A DNA stretch of 64,000 nt from Branchinecta lynchi (taxonomy: Eukaryota > Arthropoda > Branchiopoda > Anostraca > Branchinectidae). The notes under the pieces were generated by a model. That model ran no database searches. It saw only the letters and a list, made by a program, of their open reading frames with translations, and had not been told where the DNA came from. Numbering within the stretch: the first letter of the stretch is position 1; each line of letters opens with the position of its first letter. A program made the position numbers and the translations under genes. The stretch is taken from positions 7,808,046 to 7,872,045 of the forward strand of contig JAKZAP010000016.1 in NCBI GenBank assembly GCA_023053575.1, written 5' to 3'. This document shows, piece by piece, positions 1 through 13,200 of this stretch.

Positions 1-1084
1 CAAACAAGGGGATTTCTTTTGAGACCTCCAAACGAAGTCGAACCTTGGCCAACATGGAATCGGCCGAACCAGCGTTAACGAATCCCTGATGCGCGGGGAA
101 CGCGAAACCTTGTGGATTCACGGATTGGGACGCGGAACCTTGGGGATACGCGGAACGGGACGAGAAACCTTGGGGATACACGGGTTGGTACGCGAAACCT
201 TGGGGATACGCAGGTTGGGACGCGAAGCCTTGGGGATATGTGGATTGGGACGCGAAACCTTGGGGGTACACGGGTTGGTACGCGAAACCTTGGGGATACG
301 CAGGTTGGGACGCGAAGCCTTGGGGATATGTGGATTGGGACGCGAAACCTTGGGGATAAGTGGATTGGGACGGGGGTTGGAAGGGCATACCGCCACTCAC
401 ACCGTGGCCAGTGGGCTGGGGATTAGGGATTCGATAAGGCCTTCGACGATCGACATTTGGGACAGCCTGTGACGAACCGTGGGGAGGGTTTGAGGTAAGG
501 GGAGGGACAGGGTGCATGGTACCTGATGGCGGCATCATACTATCACCAATACCATCGTACGTACTCTTGGCGAAAGAAACATGCGGGGGATTTACATACT
601 GCCGTGGGAGGGCGTGTGGAAAATGGGCTAAAGGATTGGATAAGGGGGGTTGGGACCCAATATCAGGCAACGTCATTGAAGACTGCATGTTGATTACACA
701 CTCACTGGAGGCGGAAGGGTGTGGAGGGGAAAATGCCGCGCGTGACCGAACCGCATTCTCAGCCCGAGTGAGCGTCTCATCAGAAGGCAATTCACACGGT
801 GGCGTTGGCGTAGACCTTCGGGGTAATGGGTAAAGATTGAAGCAACCGGACCCGCGCTGCGATGAAAAGCGCCGTTGTCCATTTTCATGAACAATATTTA
901 CCGCAGGAGCTTCCATAGAAGCGTACGTGGGTTGACAATACGCAGTATCAACCAAAAGACTCTCCATAACCGGTGGATAATCTAGATCCATAGGTTGATC
1001 GTAATACGAGTGATGTACCTCCGGAACATGACCATAAAAATATACTTCATTCCCGTCAAAATCAATCAAGTCTGGATCATCCAT
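1..1084 (-). CDS. Pro/Gln/Ser-rich protein with decapeptide repeats, 5' part, runs off the left edge
   Basis: One frame is open without a stop from an ATG at 1084-1082 to position 1 (361 codons, no stop reached), so the protein is incomplete here. It begins MDDPDLIDFDGNEVYF, followed by an acidic and Tyr-rich stretch (residues 1-60), a Pro/Ser-rich middle (about 60-240), about nine copies of a ten-residue repeat near YPQGFASQPA (about 240-330) and then VNAGSADSMLAKVRLRLEVS at the edge. Codon phase agrees at independent points (codons starting at 688, 331 and 55). The upstream DNA is pyrimidine-rich on the coding strand. I do not recognise the family. It could be the N-terminus of a host regulatory or structural protein, or a retroelement gag-like region, because Pro-rich leaders ahead of a basic helical segment occur in some BEL/Pao gag proteins. 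Openness over 1.08 kb in such repeat-rich DNA supports real coding. Start choice is the first in-frame ATG; no splice sites were tested further. Confidence 0.62.
   Translation of the reverse strand, partial: MDDPDLIDFDGNEVYFYGHVPEVHHSYYDQPMDLDYPPVMESLLVDTAYCQPTYASMEAPAVNIVHENGQRRFSSQRGSGCFNLYPLPRRSTPTPPCELPSDETLTRAENAVRSRAAFSPPHPSASSECVINMQSSMTLPDIGSQPPLSNPLAHFPHALPRQYVNPPHVSFAKSTYDGIGDSMMPPSGTMHPVPPLTSNPPHGSSQAVPNVDRRRPYRIPNPQPTGHGVSGGMPFQPPSQSTYPQGFASQSTYPQGFASQPAYPQGFAYQPVYPQGFASQSTYPQGFASQPAYPQGFAYQPVYPQGFSSRSAYPQGSASQSVNPQGFAFPAHQGFVNAGSADSMLAKVRLRLEVSKEIPLF
101..370. repeat. 30-bp minisatellite inside the Pro/Gln-rich gene
   Basis: Nine units of 30 bp start at 101, 131, 161, 191, 221, 251, 281, 311 and 341, each with a core close to CGCGAAACCTTGGGGATA. 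The period is a multiple of three, so all units translate in the same way; on the minus strand they give the YPQGFA decapeptide. The same periodicity keeps several other frames open (for example 89-472 plus and 118-396 minus), and these are shadows. Confidence 0.93.
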
Positions 1085-4000
1085 TATTTCTTTCCAAATT
1101 CCAAAAAAAGTGAAGAAAAAGAAAAAAAAGGAAGAAAAAAAAACACACTAAAAAAACAATGGGAATCGGACCAAAAGGTACGACTAAATATGAGAAGATT
1201 GGCTAGGCGTAGCCTCAGGCACATGGCAATGATCTGGCAAACCTGTAGACAGAGAAAAAAAAACAAGAGGAAATAATGGAAAATGAAAGAAAGGAAAGAG
1301 GGTTAAAAAAAAATCCTTTAATTTTTCAGAATATATCCTACCAATAAACAGTGGCTAACAAAACCCATAATTATCAGACGCTAAGCGGCAATTCATAACG
1401 AACCTAAAGAGACGTTCAATTCATATACAAAAAAAAATTCTGACGAATAACCTATGACACGAACAATCCTAAACGCAATTGTGACCTGACTATATGTATG
1501 GGCTAGGACTAACAAACGAAAAATAACAAACAAAAGAGAACCGAACCCCGTACCGAATACTAAGGGCTTATAAGCCTACACACACCAAACTAAACTTCTT
1601 AACTAATAATGATGGGGGGGGGGGGGCTGCCACCTATAACACTCAAAATATTCAGGGCAGGGTCGTGTACCATAATTGTGGCGAGGCCTACAACCAACGA
1701 AGTTTCTCAAAGGGAGGGGAAACTAGCCTATTATATACAACTAGCCTAATAGCAAAAGAAGCTCTCTAAGCTAAACTACTGGATCGTAAAAAGAAGGGGG
1801 GGGGGGAAGTGGCTGGAATGACCACAGTAACTTTGTACACGACCAAACCTGCAATCAAAAAAATAAATATTTGGGTGGGGGGGGCAAACGGAACTAACTT
1901 TTTAATCCTAGAAAAAAAAATCACAACCAACCGAAGCGCTAACACATAACCACGCGGGCCTACGGCCTAATCTCAATATTTCATTATAATGAAACTCTAG
2001 CCTAATCCTAATATAACACACCATTCACATTCACAACCAAAACTTACGAACGACCGGAACACCTAACAAGTTCCGCGCCCTATCCTATAAAAGCCGCCTA
2101 GCGTACCAATTCGAATATATCCACAGCGGGACCTATCCACCCCCAACGAAGCCGAAACTCATTTTTCAACTACCAAGTAACCTGCATAATAATGTCACCG
2201 TGGAATACGCATGTCCGACTTGATACTAGCGCCAGTGTCTATACAGGGAACTACACCCAAAAATGGCGACCCTAATAAATACCAAACAAATACGGAAATT
2301 TTTACTTCTGTGAGGCCTAAGCAATCCTAATAACGTGGGACTAAACAAATATCATATCGACATGGACCAACAGAAAAAAAAACAATCCAAAATAAAGCCG
2401 ACGAAAAATTTGCAACTTTCTCGGGCAACACCTTAAACCATAAAATGTTTGAAGGCCGGGGGGGGGGGGGCATGAACACCTACTGTCAATTTTTTTTTTT
2501 TGGGCGGGAATAATAAATTCTTTAATTTTATTAATTGTCTCACTGCTGAGACTGGGCCTCGAAATGAGACCGTGTCAAAAAGAAAAAAAAAAATCGCAAT
2601 AAATCGAGTGGGGGGGGGGGGGGGGCAGTGAGAAGTTATTCGCATACTATTGGCAATAACTGTCAAAGCTTTATGAGCATTAACTGTCAAAACTCTGAAA
2701 AAAAAATTAAATCGAACAGCAGGAGTCCCACTCTCGGACAGAAACAGGGAGAACGAATCCAACCTTTCAACGAAGAGCACAGCCTACCAAGAAGCTACTC
2801 AACGGAAACAAAATCACACGCTAAATTCCGTTTTTACTGAACTAACCTAACTCTCAAAATTTCCATAAATAAGATAGAGCAAAAAGAAAGAAAGAAACTG
2901 ACGAATAAGAAGAAGGTAGGGAGGGGGGGATTTTGAGCCTGAACCAAAAAAAAAGAAGCACTTCTCGACACCAATGTTATGACTTAACGTTTATGTTATA
3001 CAGCGAACCAACTATATGTAATAGATGGGCGAAATAATATATAAAAATAACGTAATCTCTGAGGTGTAGGCCGTAATGGTATTGAAGCCGGGTCAGGATG
3101 GCATTCCGAATGGTAGGCCTACACCAATTCCACAAACGCAGCCAAAGATAAAATTCCGGACGCGGTAAATTCATATCCGCTACCTCAATCTCGGTTCAGG
3201 CCCGAATCCCTCCAAGGGCTAAACCGGACAGATAGGTCGCCAGACCATTGCTAAGCCTCGAGACTAACCCAGCCAAAGGACGGAGTTTAGAACATTGTCA
3301 TTTTAATACACATCTTAGGCCTAAAACAAAATATGAACGATAAATTATAACTTACTATAGTCTAATGACACGACGGGGTGAGATCCAAATCACGACTGCC
3401 CGAAATCAATGAAATGATCGCTCAAGCGATCGTTTCGGTAGCGAAGGTGATCTTTTATGGCGCCGTGCCGGAATGAAAGGGGTTACTAGTTAACTATTAA
3501 ACAGTACTAAGGAAAAGGACGCGACAGGGGAACAGATAAATCTGAAATAAATAAATAGGAAATTAGGGAGCCGGAATGTAAAGACGTCTCCATAACATTT
3601 TTGCAGTTACCGCGGTGTCTGAAATACGGTTGCTCTGCAAAAACCGCAATTGCCGAAATTGCGCTTTTCGAAGCCGTCACAAAAGAAAAACTCATATTCA
3701 GTCACATCACTAAGTGTCAAACTTCTTTCCCACCAATTTGACAAAACTTGATGAAAGTGAGATGACTTTTTCAGATACCACGATCAGTTACCACGGTCGT
3801 ACCGTGATATCTGAATATCAGATACCACGCTAACTGGCCAGATATCACGGTAACTGCAAAAACGACTTTAGACCGTGGTATCAGATACCATGGTATCTGC
3901 AAACGCAACTATTGTAACGATCGCAACAGTCGTGGAACGAAAATAATAAGAGGGAGCAGCTTATTTACTTATTACGGCGGTGTGTGGAACGGTAATAATA

Positions 4001-4128
4001 AGAATAATAGTACCGATCGTAACTAATAACAAGTCGCCGGAACGCTACCTCAGATCCAGGAGATTACTTTACAGCCAGATCAGAGGTGGCGGTAAAGGAA
4101 TGTTGTTTACGGATATTTTTTGTTCCAG
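1085..4128. other. Gene-poor upstream region with homopurine and homopyrimidine tracts
   Basis: No exon was recognised here. It contains A-rich sequence (1090-1310), G runs of 9 to about 16 nt near 1614, 1797, 1876, 2459 and 2611, and fold-back sequence near 3770-3900. It separates the divergent starts of the minus-strand Pro/Gln-rich gene (ATG at 1084) and the first visible exon of the plus-strand lipase gene (4129), so the promoters of both and the missing first lipase exon would be expected here. A search for the Cys-Arg-Tyr-Trp-Lys/Arg-Pro hallmark of that exon found nothing. Confidence 0.6.
3771..3900. repeat. Cluster of overlapping inverted repeats (fold-back)
   Basis: Short arms built from GATACCACG, ACCACGGT, ACCGTGATATCTGA and ATCAGATACCAC alternate in both orientations, so much of the 130 bp can fold back on itself. 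This looks like the remains of a MITE or palindromic element. No flanking duplication was seen. Confidence 0.5.
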
Positions 4129-4235
4129 AGCCCTCGTTATGCTGATTCATGGGTTGGGAGAACATCTCGAATGGTACGATGAGCTTGGTCGACGCTTTGC
4201 AGCGGAAGGAGTCCTTGCTTTTGGCCATGATCATG
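4129..4235 (+). CDS. MGLL: Lipase gene A, exon 2 (HGLGEH oxyanion region)
   Basis: The acceptor is TTTTTTGTTCCAG before 4129 and the donor is GTAAG after 4235. It encodes ALVMLIHGLGEHLEWYDELG and on to GHDH. Entry is after two bases of a codon and exit after one base, as in gene B exon 2, which is also 107 bp. Confidence 0.9.
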
Positions 4236-7200
4236 GTAAGTTTCCCGGCAGACCTTTCCACTGGTATAATGTATGTGCGTGTACGTGCGTGTACGTGGTA
4301 CGTGCGTGCGTGCTGTTAAATTTCAATTTATTTTCAAAATTCCTTCACGGGCAAGCCGAACATTGGATTTTTCGTCATAAACATAATAACATCCACACCT
4401 TTGTCATAATTTTGTCATAAATAATAAACTTATATACAATTCGAATCACTGTAAGTGATCATTTACAGTTACACTTATATCAGAACTGAAATTCAAATCA
4501 CTATAACGTAAACAGGAGTTACAACGAATTATGCATTTCGACGAATGACGTCACATTAAACATATGTCAGAACTAGGATTTAAACAATTATAAAATAAGC
4601 ACGAATTACGATATTTTCGTGCACACACAGTCCAATCTTTTACATTCGGATGCGAATTTCCTCCTTCGCTCTGAGATTTTGAAACATCGCAGGTAGGTTT
4701 CCCAATAGTGACGCAAATTGCACATGTCTATTACTGTGTCTGCACGTAGCTTATTTGTTTAAAGTTTAACCGAAAAGGCCTAGCATAGGACAATCTATTT
4801 AGTCATCACTTGTTCACTTAGATAATCTTGAAATCCAGACGAAAAAGCGTTAGTTTGTTTTTCTGCTAATCCTAAATAAGTGATTATCTCTCTGTGGTTG
4901 CATCCTTTCCGTATTTGTGATAGATCTGTACTACCTGGAATATTCGGCAACGACACCGGCATACAAACATATAAATAAACAAAGGAAGCTAGGAACTTCT
5001 TCTTTGGGATTTCCGTCTACTCTTAGTACGAATATAGAAAAATTACGTTTGATCGGTTGTTTAAATTTTCCGCGCCAGCTGTGGTTGCGTTCTTCTGGGG
5101 GGAGAGTCCAAATTCTCAACGTCCCTACTAAACACAATTTTGTACAGAAAAAAAAAAAATGGACAATGGTATAGTCAAAATAATTTAGTGCATTCGGATC
5201 TAAGATGTAAAACAAGTTGCCTTTTCAGTTAAACCTTAAAAGTTTACCATCATTGTACTTCATTGTCATTTCCGTTCATTTGAGTTCCCGAGATTCTTCA
5301 CTTCTTAAGTATATCCTATCTCCTCTATTAGTAATAGAATGATTATCATGCTTGTCACGTTTGTTCTCTTTACGTGACGTATTAGGCAGCCGATCATTGT
5401 TCCCCGGGAGCTGTCTCCGTTCGAAAACCGGTTATGCACATTTTGCCGAGATTTTCATCCAAGGCAAAGGGACATGGGAAGAAGCTAAAAAGAGCGGAAG
5501 CCGTGCGTAATTTTCGTAAGCATAGCTTATTTGTAAAGGGGTCAACTGTCTCAAAACATCTGAGTAGAAACATTATGCAGTGCAAGGTGTCCTTTAAGGA
5601 AATTAAGCGAAGGCTCACCGCAATCAACGTAAATCGAGATTCTGGTTATCTCCCGTAACGCTTATGCATTAGGCTATAAGCTAAATACGATTGTTTGAGC
5701 TAAGTTAACTAACATAGACCAACAACTACTGTATTTACGAAATGAAGTCAGTGCTAACCCACTAAATGTCCATAATCGCTCTACATATTTCCGAAACTTC
5801 GAGGTACAGAAGGTATAACTTTCAAGAAACTAGTGAAGTTATATAGATAGAATCTACCTACGGTCACGGTGTAGACAGTTTACCTTCAGTATTTGTTTAT
5901 GTAATCCTTAAACTTTGTGTTTCAGACGATATTATTTATGCTCAGTCACGTTGTAGACAGACAAACCTTTGCCATATTTGGTTCTTTTAGGAATGCATAC
6001 GTCTCCTGGATTATTGTTTTCGGCAAGGTGATTGGACGGTTATATACAGTGTTTTTCGAGTTTACAATGACTCATAAAAAAGGAAGTCTTGCGTTATCGT
6101 TTTAAAAAAAATTTCCAAGTGTTCTTGCAATTTTGGAAGATCAGCAGTGTTGACTCTACGATGATTCCAGAGACTATTGCTGTAACACACTGGGAATTGC
6201 GATGTGGTGTCTTAAAAATATGCATGACTGCTAGAATAAAAGTTATTTATTATTCAAATTTTTTGTCCTAGTAGAATATACTTGTCCTCAGATTAACGCT
6301 ACTGGACCATTAATGTTTCAGCTGGTCATGGTCTCAGCGAGGGTGACCGCCTTTATGTCGAAACCGTTGACGAATATATCACAGATGTCGTACTTCATAA
6401 CGAGGAAGTCAAGGTCTTGTATCCCGACCTCCCGAGGTTTGCAGTCGGACACTCGATGGTGAGTTAACACCGAATTCTTTTTTTAATAGGGACAAAAATT
6501 AACATTACTGAGAATTATATACGATAAGTATTCCTTCAGCCCAAGCTGACTTTTTAAGTCTATTTAGTGTGTTTTTAAACAATATGAAAAGAATGTAGTC
6601 ATGTTTATTTACATTATTTTGTTTAGTGTATTAACATGTTTATTTAACTTTCTGCATTTTACTCATACTCCGCTGTTACCCAATAAGCGGATCACAAATA
6701 AATAAGTAAATAAAATAAATAAATAAAATAAACTGCGAGTAATGTTTGCGTGAAACAGATAAGTCATCTGAGAGTAATCTGATGATCAAGATCAGTATCA
6801 ATCAATATGTTTAGTGCCATCAGCTGAGATTACTGCAAATTATATACGACGAGTATTCCTTCAGCGCAAGCTGACTGCAAATAATGTTTTTGTGAAACGG
6901 ATAAGTCAGCTGAGAGTAATCTAATGATCAAGGTCAGTATCAGTCAAGGTTAGTATATGTTTAGTGATATCATCTGGGATTACTGCAAATTATATACGAT
7001 AAGTATTCCTTCAGCGCAAGCTGACTGCAAATAATGTTTTCGTGAAACGGATAAGTCAGCTGAGAGTAATCTAATGATCAAGGTCAGTATCAGTCAAGGT
7101 TAGTATATGTTTAGTGATATCAGCTGGTACGCTACTGAAAATTATATACGATAAGTATTCCTTCAGCGAAAGCTGACTGCGAATAATGTTTTCGTGAAAC

Positions 7201-10200
7201 GGATAAGTCAGCTGAGAGTAATCTGATTATCAAGATCAATATCAGTCAAGGTTAGTATATGTTTAGTGCCATCAGCTGGTATCTAAAACTGTATGATTAC
7301 GTTAGAAGTAAACGCTTTCAGTGAAGTGATTCCCTTGAAATCGCCCAGCCCAGCCCCAAGAGATATTTGTTAAAGTTTAACTGAAAAGGCAGCTTATTTT
7401 TACATCTGATACTTGAATAATACACTGAATTATTTTGACTTACGTAAGGGATTTTGTATTTTGTTCACTCGTTGCTCTAGTAATACCATGCAGAATGTGC
7501 GCTGCCTGCACCACAACAGAAAATTCATCCAGAAGCGGAGGATTTAAATTGGCTCGGAGAAAACTCTGTATGACTAAGTCCAAAGCACGCCAGTGATCCT
7601 CAGGAAGAACGAGAAAACGTCTCACTATATAGTGACTGAAACTCAACAACTCAAATCCTGTTTCAAACCCATCTTCGGGAGCAGCCGTGATGTTCGAGGC
7701 GATACCGCTTCTTGCTCTTCCGCTAGGTACCCAGCGATTTTCCATCGGCAAGGAGAGTTAGTCATCAAGAGTATTGGAGGGAGTAAGTCTCCCTGAAGGG
7801 ATTAGGAAAGCGAAGACAAGATATGTCTTTTTGTTATATGAGTTATTTTCGGCAATGGCTTAGCTTTCTAGTTGCTGAATAGTTCAAACATAGGGCGTGC
7901 TTCCGTACGCGGATTCACTCCGCGTACGGAAAACAACGAGGATACGGGGAATGCTTCCAAAACGGATTTTGTTAGAAACAAAAATATGCAGTTGACGAAA
8001 TTAGTCCGGATCAGGTTTATTTTTCATTTTGTTTATTCTGGTTGTTTTTAACATTTAACACATTGCACCAACAGTAGCAAAAATTGATTGCCCTCCGAAT
8101 CTGAAAAGGAGTCCTTTTTGGGATCCCAAAACGTAAGTGGAGGGATACCTATGACATCGCAAAAGTTGTCCGTCTGTCCGCACGATAACTCTCGAAGGGA
8201 ATGAGATATTTTGATGAAACTTGGTGTGAGGATTCGTTGGGTCGTCGAACCAGTCAAGTTCGTAGATGGGCTTTGTAGCCCTACATTTAGGGGTGGGGGA
8301 GGGGGTTCAAATTAAGGGGCAAACAAAATATTTCGAAACAGCTAATGTGATAGTCGATCATGGAGTAAGAAGACATGCTGAACACGGTGGTGAAAACCAT
8401 TTTGTCATCGGACAAATAGTTCGCCCGGAATCCGGCCAAAACCGGAAAGTTTGTTGAAAGTAAAAGTTTTATTTGAAGTTGATTAGATGTTCGATTTAGA
8501 GGTAGGAAGACATGCTGAAAACGATGGTGAAAACTATTTTCTCGACGGACAAGTATTTCGACCGGAATCCGGCCCAAACCGGAAAGTTTGTCAAAATTAA
8601 AAGTTTTATTTGGGGTTGATTAGATGTTCGATTTAGGGCAAGAAGACATGCTGAACACTTATGTGAAAACAATTTTCTACCGGAAAAGTGTTCGAAGTTA
8701 AAGTTTTATTTCTAGTTGATTAGATAAGCGATTTAGGGGTAAGAAGAGATGCTGAGTCCCTGTATGACAATCATATTTTACCCGGACGAGTTCGATTTTT
8801 ATTTGAAGTTGATTAGATGTTCATTACTGGGGAAAGAAGATGCCCTGATTTCGTCTTTGAGCTTTCTTTTTTCGCCGGAGAAGTAGTTCTGGAGTTCGGC
8901 CGAAACCGGGAAATTGGCAGAAGTGGCAGGAAGTTTTCGTCAAAACAGATATGACTTATAGGGGTAACACACTTGCTGAATTCATATCTGTACTTGGTTT
9001 TCTCAGGTGATTAGCTATTTGGCCTTAATCTGTTTCTGAATTTTAATTGTAAAAATGTTCAAGGAGCCTGGCGATGACTAGATCTGGCTAAGACAAGACC
9101 CAGTTGTCTGGATCAGATATTGAATTTTTGGGATCCCATCGAAACCTTTGGTCTTGTTGGGATCCCAAAACGTAAGTGGAGGGATACCTATGACATCGCA
9201 AAAGTTGTCCGTCTGTCCGTCCGTCCGTCCGTCCGTCCGTCCGTCCGTCTGTCCGTCCGTCTGTAAGCACGATAACTCTCGAAGGGAATGAGATATTTTG
9301 ATGAAACTTGGTGTGAGGGTTCGTTGGGTCGTCGGACCAGTCAAGTTCGTAGATGGGCTTTGTAGCTCTACATTTAGGGGTGGGGGAGGGGATTCAAATT
9401 AAGGGACAAACAAAATATTTTGAAACAGCTAATGTGATAGTCGATTATGGGGTAAGAAGACATGCTGAACACGATGGTGAAAACCATTTTGTCATCGGAC
9501 AAGTAGTTCGCCCGGAATCCGGCCAAAACCGGAAAGTTTGTTGAAAGTAAAAGTTTTATTTGAAGTTGATTAGATGTTCGATTTAGGGGTAGGAAGACAT
9601 TCTGAAGACGATGGTGAAAATTATTTTCTCGACGGACAAGTATTTCGCCCGGAATCCGGCCAAAACCGGAAAGTTTGTTGAAAGTAAAAGTTTTATTTGA
9701 AATTGATTAGATGTTCGATTTAGGGGTAGGAAGACATGCTGAAGACGATGGTGAAAATTATTTTCTCGATGGACAAGTATTTCGCCCGGAATCCGGCCCA
9801 AACCGGAAAGTTTGTTGAAAGTAAAAGTTTTATTTGAAGTTGATTAAATGTTCGATTTAGAGGTAGGGAGACATGCTGAAGACGATGGTGAAAACTATTT
9901 TCTCGACGGACAAGTATTTCGACCGGAATCCGGCCCAAACCGGAAAGTTTGTCAAAATTAAAAGTTTTATTTGGAGTTGATTAGATGTTCGATTTAGGGC
10001 AAGAAGACATGCTGAACACTTATGTGAAAACAAGTTTCTACCCGGACATGTAGTTCGTCCGGAATCCGGCCAAAACCGAAAAATTGTTGGAAGTCAATGT
10101 TTTATTTCTAGTTGATTAGATAAGCGATTTAGGGGTAAGAAGAGATGCTGAGTCCCTTTGTGACAATCGTATTTTACCCGGACATATAGTTCGACCGGAA

Positions 10201-13200
10201 TCCGTCTGGAATCGGAAAATTTGTTATAAGCTAAATTTCTATTTGAAGTTGATTAGATGTTCATTACTGGGGAAAGAAGATACCCTGATTTCGTGTTTGA
10301 GCTTTCTTTTTTCGCCGGACAAGTAGTTCTGGAGTTCGGCCGGAACCGGGAAATTGGCAGAAGTGGCAGGAAGTTTTCGTCAAAACAGATATGACTTATA
10401 GGGGTAAACACACATGCTGAATCCAAATCTGAACTTGGTTTTCTCAGGTGATTAGCTATTTGGCCTTAATCTGTTTCTGAATTTTAATTGTAAAAATGTT
10501 AAAGGAGTCTGGCGAAGACTGGATCTGGCTAAGACAAGACCCAGTTGTCTGGATCAGATATTGATTTTTTGGGATCCCATCGAAACCTTTGGTCTTGTTG
10601 TATTTGATAGTACAAAACGGATACCTCAGCTGAGTTTTATTAGAGCTATATTTCGGCCCTTCTTGGCAAGGGTCCTCTTCAGGCTCAAAACCGCTCAAGT
10701 TTGTAGCTGCTGAGCTAGGGGGTAAGCATTGTTCCTAGGTTGTTACAGAGTGGCATTGGGGTAGTTTGATGTGCCCATTGAACTTTAAATAATTTGTCAA
10801 GTTGGAAACAAGTGAACCAGAACTCCTTATTTTAACTGGTGACACTGGTGTTTCTGAAGAAGAAAATATTTGGGTAGTTAGGGTTAAAACTGGTCCTTAC
10901 TCTTGCCCTACGTGTGGATGCGATAATGAAAGTATGACCCATTCTGTGGGAGAGTGTGAGGAATTGAATGGGTTGGGACAAGAGTTGTTTGGAGTCAGAG
11001 CGTGTGGGAGTGAGTGGATCATTGAGAAAATGAAAGAGAGAAGTTTCCAGGCTATTCAATTGTTCGGAAGGTTCCTCCAGATAGGGTTAGCACACAGGGA
11101 AAATTGTATATCCCTATAAATTAAGTATTGGCATAGTGTTCTTGTTTTTATATATTTTTTTTTGTTGTTTTGGCGCCATGGCCCTTGTTGGCTTTTATGC
11201 ATTCAATATCTATCTATCTATCTATACCATGTGATCACGTGATTCATCTATTTCTTTAGCTATGACTGGCCGGACAGACAGCCGCTCCTGGGTTTATTTC
11301 TTTATTTATATTTTAGGGCGGATTAATTGTTCTTCACGCTGTCTTGCGCGAACCTAAAGAGTTCTGCGGAATGGTATTGATGGCGCCACTAATCTACAAG
11401 AAACATTATGCTATGCATCCTGTTGTAAGAACTTTCATCATGATCGTCAACTACTTCTCGCCTCAGTTTGCGGTAAGTACTGCCGTTCTTTGCAATTGGG
11501 AGAAGATTTCGCCTAATTTCTTACAAGGGCTTTCTACCTTGATCAGTGGTGTGTGGGATAAGCGGCAAAGCCTAGCAACGCGAGCCTAAAAGCTATAGGA
11601 AGATCGTCACTGGAATCCGGGACCAGAATGACGTGTCTAGGATTTGTTCTTATTCTTCCTACCAAATTGCATCCTGATCGGTCCGGATTCCCCCTCCCTC
11701 AACTCCCCCCGCGGTGGTCAGATAGGGGAAGTGAGTATTTCCAAGTTAGTTTAGTCGGGTCCTTGATATGCCTGCCAAGTTTCATCGTCCTAGCATCTCA
11801 GGAAGTACCCTAACTCGGGAACAGTGGATCGACAGACTAACAGACCGAAAAGTAATCGGTATATGGCACTTAAGTGAAGCTGCAAGTTGCATAATTTTTT
11901 AATTTGTCGTGGTTGTCTTAAGATGGTACTAGACTAGCGAAATACCACTAATGAAGAATTTCATCTAAATACTGATTATTCGGCTACAGTTGGATGCCAG
12001 TCAGCCTACTTGATAACTACTCTTTCAAACAAATCTGGAGCTAAGATAACGTGTTGTCGCCAGATGACCCATCTATTCCCCCCTCCCCTCCCGTCTTCCG
12101 TGCGTCGTTCCGAAAGGAATACTGGCAATAAGTTTTCCCCATATCCCGCTAATTCTTCTACCCAATTTTTACGTAGTTTCATTCCATCATTTATTTCTGG
12201 TAATTTCTTGTAAGTGTATTAGTTAATTTGTTTCTTGTGTGTCTGTGTATTTTGTAAATTTGTATTCCTTTTCTAGCTTTTAGCTATTCGGAGTAAGCTT
12301 GATTGATTTAAAAAAAAAAAAAAAAAAACTACCAACCAGCGATATATCGGGGAGGTCACCTCAGCTTATCTTGCTGGAGCAGCGATAAATTATAGAACTT
12401 TCTTTTCCCAATAATTTTATTTTTTCGATTTGATTATACTTCTTGTTTGCAGGCTGGTCGCCAGGACCTTGTTGAAATAACACGTGACGCTGAAATGGTC
12501 AAGAGAATGAAGGAAGACCGCCTGCGCTGGTGGGGAGGCCTGAAGGCCGGAATGTTTGTGGCCGGTTACCTCAGTATGATGGTGAGACTCGATTCCATTT
12601 CCTGTCAGCTCACTCAGTGGCAGACCTGTGCAAGTTATGGAAACTTCCGAGGGTCGGCAACAATCGAGCTCTCTTCGTCGAATTAGTAGGGTTGTAGTGA
12701 GTCGTATCACTCTTGGTAATGGGCAGGGGTAGCCAAGGGGATCAGAACATCGTACAGTTTTTACTTGCAAGGCCTCATAGGCCGTCACTGCTCTCGAAGT
12801 TGGCCAGATTAAGGAGAAGGGTGTAACCTAGAAATCCATGCTGTAAAGGTCCCACGACCCTGAAATTTTGTTCCACCTATTTTTTGGGATACCAAAACGT
12901 AAGTGGCGGGAAACCTATGAAATCGCAAAAACGTCCGTCTAGCTGTGAGCACGATAACCCTTGTAGGGAACGAGATATTTTGATGAAACATGGTGTCAGG
13001 ATACATTGGGTCAAGGGTAAGGTCAGTTTCGTAAATGGGCTCTGTAGCCCTACATTTAGGGGTGGGGGAGGGGGTTAAAGGGGCAAACAAAATATTTTGA
13101 AAAAGATAATGTGATAGTCGATTATAGGGTAAGAAGACATGCTGAACACGATGGTGAAAACCATTTTGTCATCCGGCAATGTGTTCGCCCGGGAAAGTTT

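Noticed and set aside
89..472. Plus-strand and second minus-strand frames over the minisatellite (RETLGIRGLG and PKVSRPN repeats)
   Set aside because: The 30-bp period keeps several frames open. Only the minus frame in phase with 1084 continues as open, non-repetitive protein on both sides.
5394..5658. Overlapping 77- and 74-codon ORFs in lipase A intron 2
   Set aside because: Open on both strands, no recognisable domain, no splice context; kept only as a note.
9078..9344. Repeated protein-like ORFs in the 137-bp family (MGRIPVEILVRREN, MGFVALHLGVGEG)
   Set aside because: They occur in both strands of tandem non-coding cores, shift with core number and have no initiation context or conserved domain.
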